A stretch of DNA of 64,000 nt from Colletotrichum lupini (taxonomy: Eukaryota; Ascomycota; Sordariomycetes; Glomerellales; Glomerellaceae): NCBI RefSeq assembly GCF_023278565.1, contig NC_064681.1:1178001-1242000 (forward strand), written 5' to 3'. The position numbers were made by a program, and so were the translations under genes. The notes under the pieces are model-generated. The model ran no database searches, was not told the origin of the DNA, and saw only the letters and a list, made by a program, of their open reading frames with translations. Shown here piece by piece: positions 57,200-64,000 of this stretch. Position 1 is the first letter of the stretch; every line of letters begins with the position of its first letter.

Positions 57200-58250
57200 A
57201 GGTATATAAATAAAAGATCTTTACGTACTTAAGCTAAAATAAAATAATTAAGATAATAAAGTAGTAATATTATTAGCCTAGTTTTACGGCAGACGTATAC
57301 TAATATATTAAGAACTATTATATATACTATCGCTCTTAAAAACCCCGTAATAAGCCCTCGGGAGAGCTAAGGCTTTTACTAATCCCCGATTATTTATAAT
57401 AATATATCTTAATAAACTTTGTAATAATACCCCCTAATTAAAAAGGCTATAATATAATATATATAGTAGTTAATAAGTTAAGTAAGAGAGCTATCTCGAT
57501 CCCCTATTTTAAAACTATTATAGTACGAGATATAAATAAAATATTTTATAAAAAAGTACTACCGATCTTTAGGTTATTAAAAACTATTACCTTTAACCGG
57601 GGCCCTTAATTTATATTAGACTTTTAAGAGGAGCTTTATAAACTTTATAATATTGAACTATAATTATTAATAGTAAACTACTTATAAATAAATAGTTAAA
57701 CCGAGGTCCTAAACTAGTATATCCTCTAGTACCTAAGGCCCCTAGTTAATTATTATTAAGATAATTAGAGCGATATACTCCTTATTATAAATTTCGCTTA
57801 TATAGCCTAGCTAAGTAAAACTACGGGACTATTATTTTACGAAATTAAATTTAGTTACTAACCTAGACTATTTTTTAACTAGGCCGCTAGGACCCGGCGC
57901 TTTAACTTAACTAAAAAAAAGCTTAATTATACTAATACTTAATAAATAGCTTAAAATATTTATAAAGCCTAGGAGATTACTAAGGGTAATATAAAAGTCG
58001 CTTAAATAAGATATTATAAATACGCTAACTATTATTAATAGCTAGACGACCTAAAGGTTAGTAATAGGGTATTTATAAATATATCGTATTAAAAAATAAA
58101 AGAGGTAAATAAACTATAATAGCTATAAGCTAGCCCGTAGCTTATTATTAATAAAGGCCTAGGTAGTATATAAATTATAAAATTACTTAGGGGAAGTAGG
58201 GTATACCCGGTCTTCTACTTAAATAAGTTAAAAAAGGCTATAGAGGACCC
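57200..58250 (+). pseudogene. Integrase of chromovirus D
   Basis: At ~57285-57420 the frame reads DVY, stop, YIKNYYIYYRS, stop, KPRNKPSGELRLLLIPDYL, the end of the HHCC zinc domain (Cys to Tyr) and the usual linker into the core. Then ILINFVIIP (catalytic Asp to Asn), NKLSKRAISIPY, NRGP with FILDF (second Asp to Asn, ~57598-57630) and TEVLN, stop, YIL, stop, YLRPLVN (~57700-57750), where the catalytic Glu is retained. It would insert the cDNA if active; here it is dead. Confidence 0.88.
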
Positions 58251-58279
58251 TCTACTTAGGTAATACTAAGACCCCCCGC

Positions 58280-58460
58280 TACTGATCCTTTATAATTTTA
58301 ATAAGCCCGAATATAAAGTTTTATAAGTAATTAAATTAAGAGTATAATATAATAAGCTATAATACTAAGCTAATTAAAAAGAGTATAATAAAGATCTTAT
58401 ATAGTATAATATAGAGAGCTTTTATAACGCGCTAATAGCTTTATAAATATTTTATAAATA
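58280..58460 (+). pseudogene. Chromodomain of chromovirus D
   Basis: The frame reads KPEYKVL, stop, VIKLRV, stop, YNKL, stop, Y, stop, AN, stop, KEYNKDLI, stop, YNIESFYNAL. This follows the chromodomain pattern: E-Y-x-V-x-x-I, then Y-x-V-K-W-K-G-Y, then T-W-x-x-E/N-F. Aromatic-cage Trp positions have become stops. Its presence at the integrase C-terminus assigns D to the chromoviruses. Confidence 0.78.
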
Positions 58461-58658
58461 ATACTTAACTATTATAAGGCTACTAAAGAACCTCTTATTA
58501 TAAATAAAAATAGTAGTTAATAATAGCCTAGCCTAGTTATAAGCTAACGATAATATAATAGTTACCCTTATTTTAAGCTTATAACAAGTAATTATAGAGG
58601 ATTTAAATGAGGAATTAAGCACTAGGGATAGCGCCTCTTATACTAAAAGGGGGGGTAA

Positions 58659-58871
58659 TATTACGGTACTAAGTACTAGGCCCTATAGTACTTAGGCCTT
58701 AAGTACTTAACGGACCCCCTATAAGTTACGTAACTACTAAACTACTAGACTTAAAAGCTTAGTACTTTAGATTTTACTTATTAATTTACTTTTTCCCTTT
58801 TTATATTAAGTTACGTTTATTAAGTTAATATAAGTAGCGTTTCGACCTACTTTAAGTTCCCTTTTATAATA
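58659..58871 (+). repeat. 3' LTR of chromovirus D (213 bp)
   Basis: Same length as the 5' LTR, with TATTACGG start and TTATAATA end. Differences from the 5' LTR are overwhelmingly C-to-T or G-to-A on the 3' copy. A purine tract lies three bases upstream. Confidence 0.9.
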
Positions 58872-59512
58872 TAAGTAATAATATAAACGCTATAAATAAT
58901 TAGGCTAATATAAATATTAAGATCTAATATATTAATATTAACTTAGAATTTATATTTTATAAAGTTAAAAATCCTTTTAATATAAGCTATATTATAAATA
59001 TAAAGGAATATATAAGGGGCCCCCTAACCCTTAATAAAAAAGAGTATATAATATAAAATCTAGTTACTTATATAAGCTAGTACTAAGAGGTTTTATATAT
59101 ATTAAAATAAGTATAGCTCGCTTTTTAAATAGCCGGGGGAAGGTCGGGAGCTATTTTAATTAATAATTAGGTATAGAGTATAATATACTTAGTTTTCCTT
59201 AATACGTAATATATAGTACGGTCCTAGCGGATTACTCTATCGGGGGGATAAATTTACTATATAAGTTTACTAAATAAACTTATTAATATATGAATTACTA
59301 CTTAAATAGCTAATTAAATAATTAGTTAAGAGGTTAATTAGTTAAAATACTACCTTAATAAGAACTTAAAAATACTTATTAATAAGTTTACCCCTCTTAA
59401 GCTAAGCGCCCTCTTTAGCTAGCTTAATACTATAACTATTATAATTAATATAAGTATACTTAAGAAATAATAAAGTACTTTTTAATAATACGGAATTTAG
59501 CTAAGTAATATT

Positions 59513-59559
59513 TTTTTTTTTTTTTCTACCTTTGCTAGCTGCTCGGGCGATTCTCGATA
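59513..59559 (-). mobile_element. RepA copy 31, only 47 bp: 34 nt of 3' end plus A13
   Basis: Between perfect 16-bp duplications TTAGCTAAGTAATATT (59497-59512 and 59560-59575) lie 13 T followed by 34 bp that are the exact 3' end of RepA (read on minus: TATCGAGAATCGCCCGAGC ... GGTAG, then A13). The host RepB is interrupted cleanly. It is the shortest copy seen and the only one with a pure poly(A) tail. Confidence 0.92.
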
Positions 59560-59726
59560 TTAGCTAAGTAATATTATAAGTATTATAAATAACTAAGCTA
59601 GTACGAATATTAAGATTTAGTATATTAATATTAACTTAGTTATAATAATTATAATAAATAGGCTAATAGTATATAAAGTTAAAATAATAAGTTAATACTT
59701 TAAATAGCTCTTATAAGACCCCCTAA

Positions 59727-59903
59727 TATCGCCGTTAATCCGTAATTGTAAACTTTGTAAGAGGGAAAGTTCAAAAAGATAGAAAATCTAAAAGAATAGT
59801 CTAACGAGACAGTGTGAGTATCCACTAATACTATATATTAATACCGTATAACCGATATTGAGAATCGCCCGAGCAGCCAGCAAAGGTAGAAATAAAAAAA
59901 CAA
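59727..59903 (+). mobile_element. RepA copy 32, 5'-truncated (177 bp)
   Basis: 3' end of RepA, plus strand, in RepB copy 17. Perfect 14-bp duplication ATAAGACCCCCTAA (59713-59726 and 59904-59917). It keeps GAGCAGCCAGCAAAGG and GACAGTGTGAGTATCC, so it is young. Confidence 0.9.
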
Positions 59904-60214
59904 ATAAGACCCCCTAAGTAATAATAATGCTTATGTAAAAAAAGAGATTATATTAAACCTAGCTAATTACGTAAGCTAGTATTAAGAGGTTTTATATATA
60001 TTAAAATAAATAAAGCTTACCCTATAGGTAGTTAGAATTATATAATAAAAGGTTAGGAGCTATTAATAAAAGGGAAATAATAGTTAAGTTAGTTAATTAT
60101 TATTTTAATTAGTAATTAGGTATAGAGCGCAATATACTTAGTTTTTTTTAATACGTAATATATAGTACGGCCCCGGCGGATTACTCCGTTAGGGGGACGA
60201 GATAATATATATAT

Positions 60215-60380
60215 TTATTTAATTATATATTCTGCCTTTACTAGTTACTCGGGCGGTTCTCGATATTAATTATACAGTATTAATATATAGTATTAGTGCA
60301 TACTCTCACTGTCTCGATAGACTATGTTTTTAGATTTTCTACTTTTCTAACTTTCCCTCTCATAAAGTTCAAGATTATTA
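60215..60380 (-). mobile_element. RepA copy 33, 5'-truncated (~166 bp)
   Basis: 3' end of RepA on the minus strand, tail AATATATAATTAAATAA. Duplication AGATAATATATATAT (60200-60214 and 60381-60395). It shares its target with the right duplication of RepB copy 17, an (AT)n run, so exact limits are uncertain. Confidence 0.78.
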
Positions 60381-60494
60381 AGATAATATATATATATATA
60401 TATAACTTAAAGTTAAAAGTATTAAGGTAAATATTATAAAGTCGATATTATTTAATAATAATAATAATAATAGCATTTTTAATATTATTATTAT

Positions 60495-60599
60495 TTAATT
60501 TTATATTCTGCCTTTACTAGTTGCTCGGGCGGTTCTCAATATTAATTATATAGTATTAATATATAGTATTAGTGCATACTTTTACTATCTCGATAGACT
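60495..60599 (-). mobile_element. RepA copy 34, 5'-truncated (105 bp)
   Basis: The last 105 nt of RepA, minus strand, tail AATATAAAATTAA. Duplication AATATTATTATTAT (60481-60494 and 60600-60613). It is nested in the microsatellite-like part of RepA copy 29. Confidence 0.83.
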
Positions 60600-60868
60600 A
60601 ATATTATTATTATAAGTTATTACTACTTAGCAGGCCGTAAACTTAATTACATAAGTAGCTTATAAGGTAATAGCATTAGGCGCTTAATATTACTATTGAT
60701 AATCCGTAATTATAAACTTTATAAAAGGAAAAGTTAAAAGAAAATAAAAAAAAATAGTTTATTAAAATAGTAAGAGTATTTATTAATACTATGTATTAAT
60801 ATTATATAATTAATATCGAGGACTGCCTAAGTAGTTAGTAAAAGTAAAATATAAAAACAGATTAAGAA

Positions 60869-61035
60869 ATACTCCTATTATTTTAATAGACTATTTTCTT
60901 TCTTAGATTTTCTACTTTTTTAACTTTCTATCTTATAAAGTTTATAACTATAATAAATACTATATACTAATACTATATAATCGATATCGAGGACTACCGA
61001 AGTTATTAATAAAAATAGAGTATTAAAATAAATTA
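60869..61035. mobile_element. RepA 3'-end fragments in inverted arrangement (copy 35)
   Basis: 60869-60955 is a minus-strand piece and 60956-61035 a plus-strand piece of the same RepA 3' region. They lie head to head with no spacer. Twin priming or a later inversion could produce this; no target duplication was found. Confidence 0.55.
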
Positions 61036-61078
61036 AAATTTAATATATTGATATTAACTTAGTTATAATAATTATAAT

Positions 61079-62385
61079 CCCTTTGGGGTCCGGCCCGCCT
61101 TATTAGGGGCTATCTTCGCCTTTATAAGCAAGCTAGTTTATTAGGGTTAATATTAAGTATTTTTATTACGTATTTTAATAAAACTTTATAACTAACTATA
61201 GCCGGCCGTAGCCGTTATTAAATACTAACGACCCCGCTATTCTAATATATTAATCGCCCTCTAAATAACTAAAAACTACTCCCTACTTTCTACTTTTTTT
61301 AATAATACTAGAATTTTTTTTTAAATCTTTCCTAATTTATTTTTATATAGTAATTCTAAAGTATTAATAATACTTAGGAATTAGTTAAGTATTTCGAGGT
61401 TATTATATTATATTAGTTAAGTATTAATAAAGGTAATACTTATATTTATATACGTATTTTAGATTTTTAAGTTAATAATATCTAATCCGTATTTTTTAAA
61501 ATAACCTTATTATAGTTCGGGGTCTTTTAGTATAATACTTATAAAATCGAACTTCCAACCCTTAGAATATCCTTATAAATTAATAAGTTAGTATCTTGGT
61601 ATTTTAATAGTATATATTTAAGAGTAAGTAGATAATTTAATAATAATAATAATAGCGTAATAATAATAAATAGTAAGGGAAGTAGTATTTTTTAATTTTA
61701 ATAAAAAAACGAAGTAACGAATATATATATATATACGAGTCGAAGTTGAAAGCGTAGTAAATATTAATAATAAGACTTATAGAAGTCGGTATTATACTTA
61801 ATAATAGTAACGAGGATATCTCCGATACTATACTATTATAAGCTACTATTACTTAGAAAGTAATAAACTTAGTTAAGTAAGCGGCTTATAAAGTAGTAAC
61901 GTCGGGTACTTAATATTACCGTTAATCCGTAATTATAAACTTTATAAGAGGGAAAGTTTAAAAAAGTAAAAAATCTAAAAAAATAGTCTAACGAGATAGT
62001 ATAAGTATTTACTAATATTATATATTAATACTATATAACCGATATCGAGAATTGCCCGAGCAGCTAGTAAAAGTAGAAAAAAAAAATTTATTCTTAATAA
62101 TAGTAACGAGGGCATTTCTAATACTACTATTATAAGTTATTATATTTAGAAGGGTAGCTAACTTAGCTAGGTGTGTAGTAAGTTTATAAAGTAGTAATAT
62201 TAGGTACTTAATATTATTATTAATAATCCGTAGTTATAAACTTTATAAGAGGGAAAACTAAGGAAAATTTTTAAAAAATTAGTTTATTAAGATAATATAA
62301 GTATTTACTAATACCGTATATTAATACTATATAATTAATATCGAGAACCGCCCGAGTAACTAATAAAAGCAAAAATAAAAAACAA
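61079..62385 (+). mobile_element. RepA copy 36, tandem: full copy joined to a truncated copy
   Basis: A full RepA (61079-~62089, tail GTAGAAAAAAAAAA) is followed directly by a 5'-truncated RepA (~62090-62385, tail AAAAATAAAAAACAA). A single perfect 14-bp duplication ATAATAATTATAAT (61065-61078 and 62386-62399) encloses both. No duplication separates the two units. Confidence 0.8.
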
Positions 62386-62507
62386 ATAATAATTATAATA
62401 AATAGATTAAAAATATATTAAGTTAAGAAAATAAGTTAGTATTTTAAATAGATTTTATAAAACTTTTTAAGTAGTAATAATATTTATATAAAAAAAGAGA
62501 TAATATT

Positions 62508-63515
62508 TGTTTTTTATTTTTTATTTCTACTTTTACTAGTTACTCGGGCGATTTTTAATATCGGTTATATAGTATTAATATATAGTATTAGTAAATACTT
62601 ATACTATCTCGTTAAACTATTTTTTTAGATTTTTTACTTTTTTAAACTTTCCTTTTTATAAAGTTTATAATTACGAATTAACGGCAATATTAAGTACTTA
62701 ACACTATTATTTTATAAGCTTACGCCTACTTAATTAAGTTTATTACTCTCTAGGTAATAATAGCTTATAATAATATAATATTAGAAATACCCTCGTTACC
62801 GTCGTTAAGTATAATACCGACCTTACTAATATTTACTATATTTTTAATTTTAACTTATATATATATATATATTCGTTACCTTATTTCTTTTATTAAAATT
62901 AAAAAACGCTACTTCTCTTATTATTTATTATTATTATATTATTATTATTATTATTATTAAATTATCTACTTATTTTAAATATATACTATTAAAATACTAA
63001 GACGTTAACTTATCGATTTATAGGGATACCTTAAGGGCTAAAAGTTCGATCTTATAAGTATTATATTAAAAGACCCCGAACTATAATAAAATCGTTTTGA
63101 AGAATACGGATTAGATATTATTAACTTAAAAATCTAAAATATATATATTAATATAAGTATTACCCTTATTAATACTTAACTAATATAATATAATAACCTC
63201 GAAATACTTAATTAACTCCCGAGTATTATTAATACTTTAAAATCGCTATATAAAAATAAATTAAAAAGGATTAAAAAAAAATCTAGTATTATTAAAAAAA
63301 GTAAAAAATAAGGGGTAGTTTTTAGCTATTTAAAGAGCGATTAATATATTATAATAATAGGGTCGTTAGTATTTAATAATAATTACGGCTAGTTATAGTT
63401 AGTTATAAAGTTTTATTAAAGTATATAATAAAAATACTCGATATTAACTTTAATAAACTAGCTTATTTATAAAAGTAAAGATGGCCCCTAATAAGGCGGA
63501 CCGGACCCTAAAGGG
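62508..63515 (-). mobile_element. RepA copy 37, full length (1008 bp)
   Basis: Minus-strand RepA in RepB copy 19. Duplication AAAGAGATAATATT (62494-62507) against AAAGAAATAATATT (63516-63529), one G/A difference. 5' end CCCTTTAGGGTCCGGTCCGC at 63515. Confidence 0.88.
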
Positions 63516-63758
63516 AAAGAAATAATATTAAACTTAGTTATTTATATACGTTAATATTAAAAAGTTTTATATATATTAAAATAAATAAAGCTCGCTTTAT
63601 AAATAAGTAATAAAAAGTTAGGAGCTATTAATAAAAAGGAGATAATAATTAAGTTAAGTAATTATTTTAGTTAGTAATTAGGTATAGAGCGTAATATACT
63701 TAGTTTTCTTTAATACGTAATATATAGTACGGCCCCGGCGGATTACTCTGTCGAGGGG

Positions 63759-64000
63759 ACGAGGATACCTATAGTATAGAACTTTCGTACATGCCGACTA
63801 CTACCCGTTTTGTACCTGGTGATTTTGCGTACCCGAAACGGTGAGTTATAATTACGAGAGAAAGTTAGAATGCGAATACGGTAGAATGTCTCCGAATTAT
63901 ATAAATTAAAAAGTTGCCTGCCTGAATCTCTATATGTCTCCATCTCATCCCATATGTAGCTATTTCAATTATCATACAGTGAACATCCCATCCTATCAAT
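63759..64000. other. Flanking DNA of ordinary composition, edge of the AT-rich block
   Basis: From about 63760 CA and TG steps reappear at normal density (for example TTTTGTACCTGGTGATTTTG and CCATCTCATCCCATATG). No similarity to any repeat in the window. A 66-codon minus-strand frame (63943-63743) crosses the RepB terminus and so is not a credible gene. No other coding evidence in 242 bp. Confidence 0.6.

Larger units (their letters stand above)
51583..58871 (+). mobile_element. Complete Ty3/gypsy chromovirus D (7289 bp), RIP-inactivated
   Basis: Bounded by two 213-bp LTRs and a 4-bp TAAG target duplication (51579-51582 and 58872-58875). In order it carries gag with CCHC knuckle, protease, RT, RNase H, integrase and chromodomain, all on the plus strand. 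A purine tract (AAAAGGGGGGG, ~58645-58655) precedes the 3' LTR. RepA copy 30 interrupts the region before the RT. Net length is about 6.28 kb. Reading frames are broken by TAA/TAG codons, not by evident frameshifts, in the RT-to-chromodomain part. It sits inside RepB copy 18. Confidence 0.93.
50884..59247 (-). mobile_element. RepB copy 18, host of chromovirus D
   Basis: Minus-strand RepB with a perfect 16-bp duplication ATAAATTTACTATATA (50868-50883 and 59248-59263). Chromovirus D is inserted at 51583, splitting GCTAAG from TAATAATATAAACG. Own sequence 50884-51582 and 58876-59247. Confidence 0.86.
50384..60196 (-). mobile_element. RepB copy 17, host of RepB copy 18 and two RepA
   Basis: Minus-strand RepB of the variant middle type. 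Duplication ACGAGATAATATATA (50369-50383 and 60197-60211). Own sequence 50384-50883, 59264-59512, 59576-59726 and 59918-60196. The inner RepB copy 18 used its VNTR region as target. Confidence 0.84.
50164..60858 (+). mobile_element. RepA copy 29, outermost host of a five-level stack
   Basis: Plus-strand RepA lacking its 5' third. Own sequence about 50164-50383, 60396-60494 and 60614-60858, with 3' block GACTGCCTAAGTAG and tail AAATATAAAAACA. RepB copy 17 and RepA copies 33 and 34 are inserted in it. Contiguity is supported by the internal duplications. Confidence 0.72.
61036..63758 (-). mobile_element. RepB copy 19, variant type, host of RepA 36 and 37
   Basis: Minus-strand RepB 5' two-thirds, own sequence ~61036-61078, 62400-62507 and 63530-63758. 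The 5' hairpin end is at the right (63735-63758). It is the last repeat of the window; the next base begins lightly mutated flanking DNA. Its 3' end is missing at the left. Confidence 0.75.

Noticed and set aside
63743..63943. 66-codon minus-strand frame at the compartment edge
   Set aside because: It crosses the RepB 5' terminus, so half of it is repeat. No start context, intron signals or domain support it.

Overview
This window is a stretch of extremely AT-rich, gene-free DNA built almost entirely of stacked, mutated transposable elements. The organism is most likely a filamentous ascomycete (Pezizomycotina). The main argument is the mutation pattern. CpA and TpG are visibly scarce and TpA abundant, while CpG, CpC and GpG survive. 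Recognisable retroelement proteins carry the matching damage: Trp and Gln codons turned into stops, Asp into Asn, Cys into Tyr. This is the signature of repeat-induced point mutation (RIP). I find no intact protein-coding gene, rRNA or tRNA. Only the last ~240 bases (about 63760-64000) have ordinary composition and look like the edge of unique DNA.

Four kinds of element explain most of the window. (1) RepA, my name for a ~1 kb family that begins CCCTTTGGGGTCCGG and ends in an A-rich tail; about 37 copies, many 5'-truncated (down to 47 bp), most with 9-16 bp target-site duplications (TSDs). (2) RepB, a second ~1 kb family that begins with a C-run and a GCAA-loop hairpin and ends GCCGGAAAAAAACCACTATATA; about 19 copies, also with 10-16 bp TSDs and 5' truncation. 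Neither encodes a protein I can see, and both behave like non-autonomous elements moved by a LINE-type (target-primed) machinery. (3) Ty3/gypsy chromoviruses: family C (plus-strand copy 1-~8594, minus-strand copy ~8594-14082, minus-strand 3' part 27451-28555) and family D (51583-58871, complete with 213-bp LTRs and TAAG duplications). (4) Less well understood hosts: a ~1.5 kb element with ~65-bp terminal inverted repeats (28556-41428), a degenerate 194-bp-LTR retroelement inside it (35826-41366), and unassigned degenerate coding-like DNA at 16262-24345 and 42772-45935.

Layout: 1-8594 chromovirus C1 riddled with seven RepA; 8614-9062 a young RepB; 9063-14082 chromovirus C2 in opposite orientation; 14083-16249 two RepB facing each other; 16250-24345 unassigned host E with RepA/RepB; 24346-27449 a four-copy RepA-in-RepA nest including a hexanucleotide microsatellite; 27451-28555 chromovirus C3; 28556-41428 TIR element hosting a five-element RepB/RepA stack and an LTR element; 41429-45935 unassigned host with RepB and nested RepA; 45936-50163 RepB/RepA nests around an unclassified segment; 50164-60858 a RepA containing a RepB containing a RepB containing chromovirus D containing a RepA; 61036-63758 a RepB hosting two RepA insertions; 63759-64000 flank.

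The elements do not cooperate as a pathway. They form a stratigraphic record: insertion order can be read from which TSD encloses which copy, and relative age from how heavily each copy has been RIP-mutated.
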